Source: Vibrio sp. 10N.286.49.B1
Lineage (GTDB): Bacteria; Pseudomonadota; Gammaproteobacteria; Enterobacterales; Vibrionaceae
Reading direction: 5' to 3'
DNA: 64,000 bases
Assembly (NCBI RefSeq): GCF_002873335.1
Contig: NZ_MCUW01000012.1
Span: 394,275-458,274 of the forward strand
Shown: positions 45,016 to 55,377 of the stretch, piece after piece
How positions within the stretch are numbered: position 1 is the stretch's first letter
How the letters are laid out: each line of letters opens with the position of its first letter
Program-made: the position numbers and the translations under genes
Notes under the pieces: model-generated
The model's database searches: none
What the model saw: only the letters and a program-made list of their open reading frames with translations
Told to the model about the DNA's origin: nothing

Positions 45016-47421
45016 TTAAACCAACTCTGCATAGCGTGACGTTGCCTTATCAACCGCACTAACGTGTGTCTCACAGACCATTCGCCATTGTTGTGGTAAC
45101 ACCCGTACTTGCCCTGTTACCGTGACGGTCTCTTTAAATACAATATCGTCAGACGAACGACCAATCATGATATCAAAATCACCGGGCTCGACAATTCTCT
45201 GATGTTTATTGTTAGTAAAGTTTAGTAAATCAACAGGTAACGAGAAAGTAATCGTCTTTGATTCCCCGGGCTCAAACGCTGTCTTAACAAACCCTTTAAG
45301 CTCTCGCACCGGTCTAACCAATGAGCTATACACATCTCGAACGTACAACTGAACGACCTCATCACCCGCAACATCACCGACATTGGTTAAGGTACATTGA
45401 ACCTCAATCGTGTCATTTTGCTCGACACAAGACTTGACCAACTTGAAGTCTGAGTAATCAAATGTTGTGTAGCTTAGACCAAAGCCAAAATTAAATTGCG
45501 AACCAAAATGATAAGCGATAGGTGTACCACCACTTTTCAGTTTGTGATTGTAATAGTACGGCACTGCCCCAACTGATTTAGGAATAGAAATCGTTAGCTT
45601 ACCGCTAGGGTTGACTTTGCCTGTGATGATATCGGCAATAGCATCCGCTCCCTCTTGACCAGGCGCCCAACCATAAAGAATCGCAGCCGCCTCGTGCTCT
45701 GCTCGGCCAAGATTATAAGGTCGCCCCCCAGTGACTACAACGACCACGGGTTTACCTGAGTCTAGGGCTCGATCGATAACCGCTTGCTGAACCCCTGGGA
45801 GATCGAGTGAGTCGACGTCGGATCCCTCTCCAACCGTCCCTGTTTGGAATAAACCGGCAAGATCGCCCACACAAACAATTGCCGTATCTGCCATCGCAAG
45901 CTGAGCATCGACATCACTTAGCATGGATGTATCCATACTAATTGGTGATGTTTGTATTTGCGATAATGCTAAATCAACATCACCTGGGAACACGGGGGCA
46001 TTCGCATGACGCTCGGTTAGTATCTCGCACCCTTTAGTAAAAAACGTATCTTTGAACCGCTCACCCAATGCCTCTTTGAGCGTCTTCGCGACTTTCTCAT
46101 CGCTCTCCATACTAGATAAGATCAAATGAACGGGAAAACTATACCCGCCTAACAAAGCCAATTGATCATCTGTTGTTGCTCCAATTATTGCGACTTTATT
46201 GTTGCGTTCAAGCGGCAAAGTCCCATCGTTTTTAAGCAATACTATCGATTCACTAGCAACCTTATAGGCCAACGATTTAGATGTCTCATTACTAAGCAAT
46301 TCTGTCGGCAATGGACAATACGGACGCTCAAATAACCCTAATTCAAATTTTTTCGTCAGTATTCGCGTCACAATCTCATCTAACTTCTCATGAGAAATTA
46401 GCTTATTGTCCAGTGCGGTTTTTAAGTGTGTCACACAGGCGTCATCGGGTAGCTCAATATCAAGCCCAGCATTAAATGCAAGCGCTGCAGCCTCTGCTTC
46501 GTTGGTCGCGACAGCGTGATGAGCCCGAAGCAAATCAACACCGCCATAGTCTGCAACGATCAAACCATCAAACCCCCATTGATGACGAAGCACATCGGTG
46601 AGTAAATACTCTGATGAATGGCAAGGCTCGCCATCTATATCGTGATAAGCAGGCATGATTGAGCTCGCATTAGCTAGTTTAACCGCCATCTCAAAGGGCA
46701 GCATGAACGTATCGTTCAGTTCTTTAAAACCTAAATGCACCGGTGCATGATTACGAGCGCCCTCGCTAAATGAATGGCCGACATAGTGTTTAAGGGTCGC
46801 AAGAATTTCTCGGCGCTCCCCTTGCAGTCCTTTTACGTAACTCGTCGCCATAATCCCGACATGATAAGGGTCCTCCCCCAGCGTTTCTTCTGTTCGTCCC
46901 CATCGCACGTCGCGTGATACGTCAAGCACAGGAGCTAATCCTTGATGAGCGCCGACCGCCTTAACTTGGCGACCAATATCTGCGGCCATCTCTTCAATTA
47001 ACTCTGGGTTCCACGTATGACCAAAATTCAAAGAAGACGGATAAAGTGTCGCGTCTTTTGACATGAGACCAACCAAGCACTCCTCATGAGATATCGCAGG
47101 GATACCAAGTCGAGTCTCCTCTACTAAATATCGCTGTAACTCATTGAGCGCAGCGACGCCTTGCTGTGGAGACGTGACATGGGTGCCAAGGGGGCGAGTA
47201 ATTTGTCCAAGCCCATGCTTTAGGCGCTCCTTAATCGATTTACGCGAATGTTGGCTGGCCATCTCTAACTCTCGGTCTTGATGCGCGCCGTTTTCATCCA
47301 ATATTAGCCATTGGGCTCCAAGTTGAGCCAGTTTTTCATCCGTTGTCATACGACCTAAAAGGTCTGCTACACGCTGAGAGTTTGTCGCTGTACTATCTTT
47401 GTAGATCATTAATACCACCAT
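45016..47421 (-). CDS. Glycoside hydrolase family 3 beta-glycosidase (beta-xylosidase or beta-glucosidase)
   Basis: An 801-residue GH3 enzyme with no evident signal peptide, so probably cytoplasmic. The nucleophile region is GFDGLIVADYGGVDLLRAHH; KHYVGHSFSEGARNHAPVHL is the conserved catalytic-domain motif. The C-terminal fibronectin-type domain closes with SYTTFDYSDFKL and GDEVVQLYVRDVYSS. In this setting it most likely hydrolyses xylo-oligosaccharides to xylose. An ATG four codons downstream (47409) has a better ribosome site, so the true start could be there. Confidence 0.88.
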   Translation of the reverse strand: MVVLMIYKDSTATNSQRVADLLGRMTTDEKLAQLGAQWLILDENGAHQDRELEMASQHSRKSIKERLKHGLGQITRPLGTHVTSPQQGVAALNELQRYLVEETRLGIPAISHEECLVGLMSKDATLYPSSLNFGHTWNPELIEEMAADIGRQVKAVGAHQGLAPVLDVSRDVRWGRTEETLGEDPYHVGIMATSYVKGLQGERREILATLKHYVGHSFSEGARNHAPVHLGFKELNDTFMLPFEMAVKLANASSIMPAYHDIDGEPCHSSEYLLTDVLRHQWGFDGLIVADYGGVDLLRAHHAVATNEAEAAALAFNAGLDIELPDDACVTHLKTALDNKLISHEKLDEIVTRILTKKFELGLFERPYCPLPTELLSNETSKSLAYKVASESIVLLKNDGTLPLERNNKVAIIGATTDDQLALLGGYSFPVHLILSSMESDEKVAKTLKEALGERFKDTFFTKGCEILTERHANAPVFPGDVDLALSQIQTSPISMDTSMLSDVDAQLAMADTAIVCVGDLAGLFQTGTVGEGSDVDSLDLPGVQQAVIDRALDSGKPVVVVVTGGRPYNLGRAEHEAAAILYGWAPGQEGADAIADIITGKVNPSGKLTISIPKSVGAVPYYYNHKLKSGGTPIAYHFGSQFNFGFGLSYTTFDYSDFKLVKSCVEQNDTIEVQCTLTNVGDVAGDEVVQLYVRDVYSSLVRPVRELKGFVKTAFEPGESKTITFSLPVDLLNFTNNKHQRIVEPGDFDIMIGRSSDDIVFKETVTVTGQVRVLPQQWRMVCETHVSAVDKATSRYAELV

Positions 47422-47497
47422 TTTTTATCGTCTTAGATCTTGGCTCTCTAACCACTTAACGTTATGAGACTTGTCAAATTGCTGCTTCAATTTATAG

Positions 47498-47522
47498 AGA
47501 AAAACCCTGCCTCGCAGCAGGG
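47498..47522 (-). terminator. Terminator of the GPH symporter gene
   Basis: The hairpin CCCTGC with GCAGGG is followed on the minus strand by TTTTTCTC. A second stem (AAACACCC with GGGTGTTT, 47525-47554) lies beside it. Confidence 0.65.
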
Positions 47523-47568
47523 CTAAACACCCGGTCAGGAGCAACAGGGTGTTTTTGGGGGTTCGTTC

Positions 47569-48957
47569 CTATCCAAATTCGGCGTTATGGGCCGCAGGCT
47601 TCAGTGCTTCTTTTTCTTTTGCATCAAGTACTAACATTGCCTTGATCTGATCTAATTTGCTGTTATCGAGCTTATACAGCAGCATAAAGACAGCAACCAC
47701 GACATAGAAAATCCCAGGGATAACGGTAAACAATAAGTTGATGGCGGTAACCGCGCTTTCTGTTTGTACGTCGGCGCCACCTACATAACCTGAGGCCGCT
47801 AGTATCCACCCTACAGAAGCACCACCTAATGCAATACCGAGCTTAATCGCGAATAGGTTAGTGGAAAAAACCATGCCACTTAGCGAACGATTACTGCGGG
47901 TTTTCTCATAATCAACAATGTCTGACATCATGCTCCATAAAATAGGGGTCGTACTCATTTGAACCACACCGAGTATTATCACGAGAGCAAAGACCATGAA
48001 GACATTCTGTGGGTCAACTAAAAACAATATGGCAGACAGAAAACCTGAGGCGACAATAAGAACACGATACACTTTGGGTTTATCTAGCTTGCCCAACAGT
48101 GGCGCCGATATGATCGCCCCGACAATATTAGCGATCATACCTGCAACCATAAATATGGTGGCAAGGTCCGGACGCCCCATCACGCTATTGACGTAATACA
48201 TGGTTGATGCCCCTTTTAGCACCACACCAGTCAACAAAAAAACATTAACAAAGAACAAGATTCGCCACTGATTGTTCTTCATTAGAAGCTTGAGATCTTT
48301 AAAAACCGATTGCTGCTTTTCTTCGTCTGGAACGCAGCGTTCTTTGGTGTTAGCGAAGCTGAAGAAAAATAGCCCAATGGCTCCAACCCCCATAATAGCC
48401 ATTGCACCCAAATAGCCTTTTTGAACATCGCCTTGCCCAATAACATCAACAAGTGGTAAAGCGAGCATTGCCACAACAAGACCACCAGCGGTACTAAGCG
48501 CAAAGCGATATGACTGCAGCGATGTTCTTTCTTTTGAATCATTCGTTAACGCATTCGCCATTGCACAATAAGGCACGTTTATCGCGGTATACATCAAGGT
48601 AAGGAAGATATAAGAGACATAGGCATAGACAATCTTACCGGTCGGCCCCACATCTGGAGTAAAGAATGCGGCCATACAAGCAAAACCAAATGGGACCGCC
48701 ATCCACAATAAATAAGGTCGATAACGGCCGTGTTTTGATTTTGTTCTATCGACAATAGAACCCATTAATGGGTCAGTCACGGCGTCGATAAAACGGACTA
48801 GCAAAAACATCGTCCCCATGTGAGCTGGCGATAGCCCGTAAATATCTGTATAAAAATAAGCCAAAAACAGCATCACTGTTTGCCAAACAAAGTTGCAACC
48901 AGTATCACCAAGTCCATAAGCTATTTTCTCTCTCATGGATAACCTGACTGTATTCAT
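47569..48957 (-). CDS. GPH-family sugar:cation symporter (xyloside transporter)
   Basis: A 462-residue glycoside-pentoside-hexuronide transporter with twelve helices; REKIAYGLGDTGCNF, DPLMGSIVDRTKSKHGRYRPYLLW and GSYFILT-like conserved regions support it. Close to XynB/YagG symporters. The ATG at 48957 follows GGAG at seven bases; the frame continues to a TTG at 48969. It follows the GH3 gene on the minus strand in the opposite order to transcription: the symporter gene is upstream, so both may form an operon with the terminator between them. Similar in sequence to the symporter at 57-58.4 kb. Confidence 0.9.
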   Translation of the reverse strand: MNTVRLSMREKIAYGLGDTGCNFVWQTVMLFLAYFYTDIYGLSPAHMGTMFLLVRFIDAVTDPLMGSIVDRTKSKHGRYRPYLLWMAVPFGFACMAAFFTPDVGPTGKIVYAYVSYIFLTLMYTAINVPYCAMANALTNDSKERTSLQSYRFALSTAGGLVVAMLALPLVDVIGQGDVQKGYLGAMAIMGVGAIGLFFFSFANTKERCVPDEEKQQSVFKDLKLLMKNNQWRILFFVNVFLLTGVVLKGASTMYYVNSVMGRPDLATIFMVAGMIANIVGAIISAPLLGKLDKPKVYRVLIVASGFLSAILFLVDPQNVFMVFALVIILGVVQMSTTPILWSMMSDIVDYEKTRSNRSLSGMVFSTNLFAIKLGIALGGASVGWILAASGYVGGADVQTESAVTAINLLFTVIPGIFYVVVAVFMLLYKLDNSKLDQIKAMLVLDAKEKEALKPAAHNAEFG

Positions 48958-49291
48958 ATTTATCTCCAAGTAATTTCGCTTGGAGATTATTCTTCACGGA
49001 CAGCGTTAGATAAGCAACTTACTCAATCTCTTAATTAAATTACGTTATTTACCATCTGTGAGTTACATCGACAAACGCATTATCACCTCAATCACATTTG
49101 CACTAAATATCAATAGCTTAGCAAATACCAATGGTAATAAAATTTCCATTTACTACTGTTTTTTGAGAGCTAGAACACATTTAATAAATAGATGAATTTT
49201 GGTACTAAAAATCATAATTGATGATCGACACTAAAAACATGAACATAGCCATGAGAACAAAGTCCACAACCCAATAATTGGAAATTAGGCT
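48958..49291. other. Divergent promoter region between the GPH symporter and xylA
   Basis: 334 AT-rich bases between two divergent xylose genes, where XylR binding would be expected. A half CRP site (ATCACATTT near 49088) and a small palindrome (TACCAATGGTA near 49127) are visible; neither is conclusive. Confidence 0.5.
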
Positions 49292-50611
49292 ATGAGTGAA
49301 TTCTTTAAAAATATCAACACTATTAAGTACGAAGGAAAGGAAGCAACCAATCCTTTAGCATTCCGCCATTATGATGCAGACCGTATGATCCTAGGTAAGT
49401 CTATGAAAGACCACCTACGATTTGCAGCCTGCTATTGGCATAATTTCCGTTGGCAAGGTGCGGATATCTTTGGTGACGGAACCTTCGACCATGAGTGGTT
49501 AAAAGTGTCTAACCCGATGGAACAATCCCGTGTTAAAGCCGACGCAGCATTTGAGTTCTTTTCTAAACTCGGTGTGCCATATTACTGCTTCCACGATACG
49601 GATGTGGCGCATGAAGGCAATTCAATTAAAGAGTATGTCAACAACTTCCAAACCATGGTTGATGTACTTGAGCAAAAACAAGAAGAAACAGGAATGAAGC
49701 TTCTTTGGGGTACTGCCAACGCATTCTCCCACTCTCGTTACATGGCTGGCGCAGGAACAAACCCAGACCCTAAAGTATTTGCTTATGCCGCGACTCAAAT
49801 CTTTAATGCTATGGGGGCTACCAAACGCCTTGGCGGTGAAAACTACGTACTTTGGGGCGGTCGAGAAGGTTATGAAACGCTATTAAACACTGACCTTCGC
49901 CAGGAAAGAGAACAGCTAGGTCGCTTGATGCAAATGGTTGTAGAACATAAGCATAAGATTGGCTTTAAAGGCGCGATTCTTATTGAGCCTAAACCTCAAG
50001 AGCCGACGAAGCATCAATATGATTACGATACTGCCACTGTTTATGGGTTCTTAAAGCAGTTCGGTCTAGAGAACGAAATAAAAGTGAATATCGAAGCTAA
50101 CCACGCAACACTTGCTGGTCATAGCTTCCATCACGAAGTCGCAACCGCGACGTCATTAGGTCTCTTTGGTTCAATTGATGCTAACCGTGGTGACGCACAA
50201 CTTGGTTGGGATACAGACCAGTTCCCAAATAGCGTAGAAGAAAATACCTTAGTAATGTATGAGATCCTAAAAGCTGGCGGATTTACGACTGGTGGCTTTA
50301 ACTTCGATGCTCGTGTTCGTCGTCCATCTACTGCGCTAGAAGACCTTTTCCATGGTCATATTGGTGGTATGGATACCATGGCGTTAGCGCTCGAACGTGC
50401 CGCAGATATGATTGAAAATGATATCCTTTCTAAGAATATTGCTCAGCGTTACGCTGACTGGAATCAAGACTTGGGTAAGAAGATATTAGGCGGAGACCTC
50501 AACCTTGAGCAGCTTGCAAACCTGACAACCGATAGTAATTTATCGCCAATAAAAGAATCAGGTCGTCAAGAGTACCTAGAAAACGTCGTTAACGGTTTCA
50601 TTTATAAATAA
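49292..50611 (+). CDS. xylA: Xylose isomerase
   Basis: A 439-residue xylose isomerase (E. coli 440). The active-site residues are all present: His101 and Asp104 in [11 protein letters not shown], Glu232 and Lys234 in [18 protein letters not shown], and the metal-binding [14 protein letters not shown] and [18 protein letters not shown] segments. It converts D-xylose to D-xylulose. It is transcribed alone from a region shared with the symporter and has its own strong terminator. Confidence 0.97.
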   Translation: MSEFFKNINTIKYEGKEATNPLAFRHYDADRMILGKSMKDHLRFAACYWHNFRWQGADIFGDGTFDHEWLKVSNPMEQSRVKADAAFEFFSKLGVPYYCFHDTDVAHEGNSIKEYVNNFQTMVDVLEQKQEETGMKLLWGTANAFSHSRYMAGAGTNPDPKVFAYAATQIFNAMGATKRLGGENYVLWGGREGYETLLNTDLRQEREQLGRLMQMVVEHKHKIGFKGAILIEPKPQEPTKHQYDYDTATVYGFLKQFGLENEIKVNIEANHATLAGHSFHHEVATATSLGLFGSIDANRGDAQLGWDTDQFPNSVEENTLVMYEILKAGGFTTGGFNFDARVRRPSTALEDLFHGHIGGMDTMALALERAADMIENDILSKNIAQRYADWNQDLGKKILGGDLNLEQLANLTTDSNLSPIKESGRQEYLENVVNGFIYK

Positions 50612-50633
50612 CACCTTAATGACGTTGTGTTAC

Positions 50634-50670
50634 AGCCTAAGTTAATCGGGGGATTGGCTTAGGCTTTTTT
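50634..50670 (+). terminator. Terminator of xylA
   Basis: A 14-bp stem (AGCCTAAGTTAATC with GATTGGCTTAGGCT, two G-T pairs) and a GGGG loop, followed by six T. Confidence 0.85.
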
Positions 50671-50734
50671 ACAAGAGTTACCACTTCAAAGCATCGACCT
50701 TCCCCATCTAGTCAACCACTGAAGGGCTGTACAC

Positions 50735-52345
50735 ATGCATTTCATTAAAAATCCAGTAATCAAGGGCTTCAACCCTGACCCTTCCCTTATTCGTGTGGGC
50801 GATGACTATTACATCGCTACCTCAACATTTGAATGGTTTCCCGGGATTCAAATTCATCACTCTAAAGATCTCGTCAATTGGCGATTGATTGGGCACGTAT
50901 TAACTCGAAAATCTCAACTCGACATGGTAGGAATGGACAACTCTGAAGGTGTCTATGCCCCTGCACTGACATACTCTGATGGTAAGTTTTGGGTCTGCTT
51001 CTCTAACGTTCATTCATGTCGAGGAAATACATGGATGGCGACACCTAGCTACGTCGTGACATCTGAAAATATTGACGGACCTTGGAGCGACCCCGTCTCA
51101 ATTGGTCATTATGGGTTTGACCCATCGTTGTTTCATGACGATGACGGAAAAAAGTATATGCTAAACATGATCTGGGACGGTCGCTCCAACACCAATTTCT
51201 TTGGGGGTATTGTCCTTCAAGAATTTGATGCCTTGGAAGAGAAATTAAGCGGTACTGTCAGTAATATTTTCTCCGGTACTCCTTTGGGCTGTACCGAAGG
51301 GCCGCAACTGCTGAAAAGAAATGGTTACTATTATTTAATCACAGCGGAAGGTGGTACAGAGCGCAACCATGCTGTGACGGTTTGCCGTTCGAGAAATATT
51401 CGAGGGCCATATGAGGTTCATCCCGAAAATCCAATCCTGACTAGTCGCTTTCAAGAAGACGCTGTTTTATCGCGCGCAGGGCATGGATTTTTAGTCGAGA
51501 CTCAGCATGGTGAATGGTACTTAAGCCACCTATGTGGACGCAGAATCCCTAATCCCGAAGGCTATCAATTTTCGCCTAAATATGACAACGGCTTCTCTAT
51601 TTTAGGGCGAGAAACTGCTATCCAGAAAGCCTACTGGCACGATGACTGGCCCTATGTAACTACTGGTAAAACACCCATGGTTGAGGTGGTAGCGCCCGAC
51701 TTGCCCGCTATGCCTTGGCCAACATTACCAATCAAGGATGACTTCGATAGCACAGCATTAAATACTAACTTTCAGACGCTACGAGAACCTGCCGATGAAA
51801 GCTGGCTGTCTCTCACTGAGCGCCCAGGTTATCTACGCTTAAAAGGTCGTCACTACTTATCGTCGCGCTATCAAAATAGCTTGGTTGCTCGTCGATTTCA
51901 AAGCCACTATGCAACGGTAGAAACCCGTATGGCGTTTGCGCCGGATTCCCCATATCAGATGGCTGGGTTATGCGCATACTACGCACGAAATGGCCACTAT
52001 TTTTTAAAAATGACAACCAACGACAATGGTCAATCAATCCTTCAGCTTGTCGGTAATATTAGTGAACAGTACCAAGAATACGGTCTGCCAATGCCTATTG
52101 GTGATGCTAAAGAGGTATACCTGCGACTCGAACTTAATCAGCAGTGGTACCAGTTTAGCTATTCCTTAGATGGGGAGTCATGGAACATGTTTGGCCCTGC
52201 ATTAAATAGCACCCCATTATCAGATGAAGGCGGGCCGGATATTTTCCGGTTTACTGGCAGTTTTGCCGCGCTTTTTGCTTGTGATATCACTGGGCAAAAC
52301 AAGCATGCAGATTTTGATTATTTTAGCTACCAAGAACGTGAATAG
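50735..52345 (+). CDS. Glycoside hydrolase family 43 beta-xylosidase (with C-terminal beta-sandwich domain)
   Basis: A 536-residue GH43 enzyme without signal peptide. The catalytic base is the Asp in GFNPDPSLIR (residue 15 region), YFEGAPH-like acid region appears as CTEGPQLLKRNGYYYLI, and the C-terminal 200 residues form the GH43_C2-like sandwich. It probably cuts xylo-oligosaccharides from the non-reducing end. GAAGGG lies before the ATG. It is followed after about 90 bases by a second GH43 gene on the same strand. Confidence 0.9.
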   Translation: MHFIKNPVIKGFNPDPSLIRVGDDYYIATSTFEWFPGIQIHHSKDLVNWRLIGHVLTRKSQLDMVGMDNSEGVYAPALTYSDGKFWVCFSNVHSCRGNTWMATPSYVVTSENIDGPWSDPVSIGHYGFDPSLFHDDDGKKYMLNMIWDGRSNTNFFGGIVLQEFDALEEKLSGTVSNIFSGTPLGCTEGPQLLKRNGYYYLITAEGGTERNHAVTVCRSRNIRGPYEVHPENPILTSRFQEDAVLSRAGHGFLVETQHGEWYLSHLCGRRIPNPEGYQFSPKYDNGFSILGRETAIQKAYWHDDWPYVTTGKTPMVEVVAPDLPAMPWPTLPIKDDFDSTALNTNFQTLREPADESWLSLTERPGYLRLKGRHYLSSRYQNSLVARRFQSHYATVETRMAFAPDSPYQMAGLCAYYARNGHYFLKMTTNDNGQSILQLVGNISEQYQEYGLPMPIGDAKEVYLRLELNQQWYQFSYSLDGESWNMFGPALNSTPLSDEGGPDIFRFTGSFAALFACDITGQNKHADFDYFSYQERE

Positions 52346-52432
52346 CGTAGCTTTAAACGCATAACGCACACGTAAAACGGCTGAACTTTCACTCAACTAT
52401 ATAATTAATTACTATTTACCCGAGGATATCTC

Positions 52433-53455
52433 ATGACAGAGTTAGTCTGTGAACAAAAAAAAACCGAACAGCTGCACGCTATTTCGAAGCCCCTTGTCAC
52501 TCATATGTACAGCGCTGACCCATCAGCGCACGTCTTTAATGGCAAGATATACATCTACCCCTCTCACGATATTGAAAGCGAGCAGCCTCAGAATGACAAC
52601 GGTGACCACTTTGACATGCGTGATTATCACGTCATATCACTGGATCAACCCTTTGGCCAATCATTTGACCACGGTAAAGCTTTAGATATCAATGATATCG
52701 AATGGGCAGAGCGCCAAATGTGGGCTCCAGATGCTGCAGAGAAAGATGGAAAATACTTCCTTTATTATCCTGCAAAAAATTATCAAGGCATTTTTCACAT
52801 TGGTGTTGCCGTTGCCGATAAACCAGAGGGGCCATTTACGCCAGAAGCCAATCATATAGAGGGAACATATAGTATTGACCCTGCAGTCTTCCAAGATGAT
52901 GACAACAGCTACTACCTTTATTTTGGTGGGATCTCCGGAGGGCAACTACAAAACTGGCAAGGCAACACGTACGGTGCAGAGGCGTACCCAAAGGCGCATG
53001 AGCCTGCGCTATGCCCCAAAGTAGCTCGATTAGATGATTCTATGTTAAACCTTGCCGAAGAGCCGCGTGACATCATTATTGTTGACGATAACGGGGAAAA
53101 ACTGACCGCAGGTGACATCGACCGCCGTTATTTCGAAGGGCCTTGGCTACACAAGCACAATGGCAAATACTACTTTTCTTATTCAACAGGTGAAACACAC
53201 CGTATCGCTTATGCCACAAGTGACTCACCATATGGCCCATTTACCTATCAAGGTGTCATTCTTGAGCCGGTGATAGGCTGGACAACCCATCACTCCATCG
53301 CCCAATTTGAAGGAAAATGGTACCTTTTTTATCATGACAGCTCTCTTTCTGGAGGGGAAACACACCTACGTTGTATCAAAATGACTGAGCTGATTCATGA
53401 TGATAACGGTGATATCAAAACCATTACGCCTTATGTAAACAAACCACATATTTAA
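52433..53455 (+). CDS. Glycoside hydrolase family 43, short form (arabinofuranosidase or xylosidase)
   Basis: A 340-residue single-domain GH43 enzyme. HMYSADPSAHVFNGKIYIYPSHD carries the catalytic base, SIDPAVFQDDDNSYYLYFGG the pKa modulator and YFEGPWLHKHNGKYYFSYS the general acid. No signal peptide is seen. It could remove arabinose side chains or xylose; the fine specificity is not clear. The ninth to eleventh codons contain a run of nine A (52455-52463), a potential slippage site. An AGGA lies about 8 bases before the ATG. Confidence 0.87.
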   Translation: MTELVCEQKKTEQLHAISKPLVTHMYSADPSAHVFNGKIYIYPSHDIESEQPQNDNGDHFDMRDYHVISLDQPFGQSFDHGKALDINDIEWAERQMWAPDAAEKDGKYFLYYPAKNYQGIFHIGVAVADKPEGPFTPEANHIEGTYSIDPAVFQDDDNSYYLYFGGISGGQLQNWQGNTYGAEAYPKAHEPALCPKVARLDDSMLNLAEEPRDIIIVDDNGEKLTAGDIDRRYFEGPWLHKHNGKYYFSYSTGETHRIAYATSDSPYGPFTYQGVILEPVIGWTTHHSIAQFEGKWYLFYHDSSLSGGETHLRCIKMTELIHDDNGDIKTITPYVNKPHI

Positions 53456-53487
53456 GACTCAACTAAGGCGACTTTTAACCCTCTAAT

Positions 53488-53519
53488 AAAAACGACGTGA
53501 GCATTAAGCGTCGTTTTTT
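53488..53519 (+). terminator. Terminator of the GH43 pair
   Basis: Stem AAAACGACG with CGTCGTTTT and an 11-base loop, followed by T residues. Confidence 0.75.
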
Positions 53520-53538
53520 GTTGTCTATCGGCAACAAA

Positions 53539-53571
53539 AAAAGCATATGAACGAACCGTTCATATGCTTTT
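53539..53571. terminator. Bidirectional terminator at the end of the yag-like operon
   Basis: A perfect 15-bp stem (AAAAGCATATGAACG) with a 3-base loop and A/T-run ends. It serves the minus-strand operon and backs up the plus-strand one. Confidence 0.8.
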
Positions 53572-53586
53572 AATTGAGTGATAAAA

Positions 53587-55377
53587 TCAATGATTATGTC
53601 TTGGCAGAGTCCTTGATAACTTCTTAAACTTAAGCGCGCTTTCAAAGACAGCGCCTTCATCCATTTGGTTAACTGATTGGCGGTATATCTCTTGCCAAGG
53701 CGTTTGACTTTCAGGCACTGGTGGTAAAGAACGCTGTGCCTTTCGAACGGCCCACTCATCCTCTGCAACCAAGACATTACAAAGACCATGATTGATATCG
53801 ACCTGGATAATATCGCCGGTGTCTAGATAGGCTAACCCACCTCCTGCTGCGCTCTCAGGTGACGCATTCAGAATTGAAGGACTATCTGATGTGCCCGATT
53901 GCCGCCCATCGCCAAGAGTCGGAAGGCTCTGGATACCTTGCTCTAACAAATGTTTAGGAGGTTGCATGTTGACAACCTCAGCAGAGCCCGGCCAACCTAA
54001 AGGGCCGCAACCACGGATAACGAGAATACAGTTTTCATCGATATCTAGTTCAGGATCATCAATACGATTGTGATAGTCTTCTGAGCCATCAAAAACAATA
54101 GCGCGAGCTTCAAATACGCCTTCATTGCCCTCTTCTCTTAGGTATTTATCTCTAAAGTCATCCGTAATCACGCTGGTCTTCATAATGGCGAAGTCGAATA
54201 GGTTCCCCTTCATGACAACAAAGCCTGCATTCTCTTTTAATGGTTGGGCATAAGGATAGATAACCTTTCTATCTTGTGTCTCTTTACCAACAAGGTTCTC
54301 AGATATCGTTTGACCGGTGACGGTTAAGGCATCGCCATGAAGCTTGCCATTTTGCAACAGCTCCCACATAACCGCGGGAACACCACCGGCCCTGTGGAAT
54401 GCTTCGCAAAGATATTCGCCTGACGGTTGAACATTTGCTAATAGCGGGATTTTGTGTGAATTTTCAGTCCAATCCTGCGCCGTAATCTCAATATCTGCGT
54501 GTTTCGCCATCGCCATAAGATGAGGCTGAGCATTGGTAGAGCCACCAATCGCTGAGTTGACCCGAATCGCATTTAAAAACGATTCCTTGCACAACAGCTT
54601 TGAAGGTCGTAGATCTTGATAAGCCATCTCAACAATCTGTTTGCCAGAATAGTATGCCATCTGTCCCCGTTCACGATACGCGGCGGGAATAGACGCACTA
54701 CCTGGGAGTGTGAGTCCCAGAGCCTCTGCCATCGCGTTCATTGTCGATGCCGTTCCCATCGTATTACAATGCCCAACAGACGGCGCGGATTTCATTGCAA
54801 GATCCATGAATTGCTTCTCATCAATTTCACCCGCCGCTAGCTTTCGTCTTGACTGCCAAATAACCGTACCTGATCCCACAAGCTTATCCTCATGATGTCC
54901 ATCGAGCATTGGTCCTCCAGAAAAGACGATGGCTGGGATATCGACAGTAGAAGCCGCCATAACCGCAGAAGGCGTCGTTTTGTCACATCCAGTCGTCAAC
55001 ACAACCGCATCTATTGGGTACCCGTATAACATTTCTACTAAGGATAAGTAAGCGAGGTTTCTATCCAGTGCTGCTGTAGGACGCTTACAGTTTTCAAACA
55101 AAGGATGAGTAGGAAACTCTAATGGGATACCACCAGCATCTCTAATACCATCCTTTATTCGAGCCGATAATTCGAGCAGCACCCGATTACAAGGCGACAT
55201 ATCACTACCCGATTGAGCGATACCGATAATCGGTCGACCCGACTGAAGCTCTTCTGGCGTTAATCCAGAGTTCATGAATCGCTCTGAGTATAGCGCCGCT
55301 AAGTCAACATGCTCCTGATTACAAAACCAATCTTGCGAGCGAAAACGAACCTTAGGTCTATTCTCATTTCGGCTCAT
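53587..55377 (-). CDS. yagF: Sugar-acid dehydratase, IlvD/Edd family (xylonate dehydratase-like)
   Basis: A 596-residue [Fe-S] dehydratase. The cluster cysteines are visible in GSDMSPCNR, TTGCDKTTPSAVMAAS and GHCNTMGTASTMNA. E. coli YagF is a D-xylonate dehydratase that makes 2-keto-3-deoxyxylonate. The start at 55377 overlaps the GH43 stop by 14 bases and follows GAGGAA; the open frame continues to 55428. It is the last gene of a four-gene operon equivalent to E. coli yagEFGH. Substrate is inferred from operon equivalence; arabinonate is also possible. Confidence 0.85.
   Translation of the reverse strand: MSRNENRPKVRFRSQDWFCNQEHVDLAALYSERFMNSGLTPEELQSGRPIIGIAQSGSDMSPCNRVLLELSARIKDGIRDAGGIPLEFPTHPLFENCKRPTAALDRNLAYLSLVEMLYGYPIDAVVLTTGCDKTTPSAVMAASTVDIPAIVFSGGPMLDGHHEDKLVGSGTVIWQSRRKLAAGEIDEKQFMDLAMKSAPSVGHCNTMGTASTMNAMAEALGLTLPGSASIPAAYRERGQMAYYSGKQIVEMAYQDLRPSKLLCKESFLNAIRVNSAIGGSTNAQPHLMAMAKHADIEITAQDWTENSHKIPLLANVQPSGEYLCEAFHRAGGVPAVMWELLQNGKLHGDALTVTGQTISENLVGKETQDRKVIYPYAQPLKENAGFVVMKGNLFDFAIMKTSVITDDFRDKYLREEGNEGVFEARAIVFDGSEDYHNRIDDPELDIDENCILVIRGCGPLGWPGSAEVVNMQPPKHLLEQGIQSLPTLGDGRQSGTSDSPSILNASPESAAGGGLAYLDTGDIIQVDINHGLCNVLVAEDEWAVRKAQRSLPPVPESQTPWQEIYRQSVNQMDEGAVFESALKFKKLSRTLPRHNH

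Noticed and set aside
49021..49100. CRP site before xylA (TGTGAGTTACATCGAC)
   Set aside because: The right half has three mismatches; only isolated half-sites are present.
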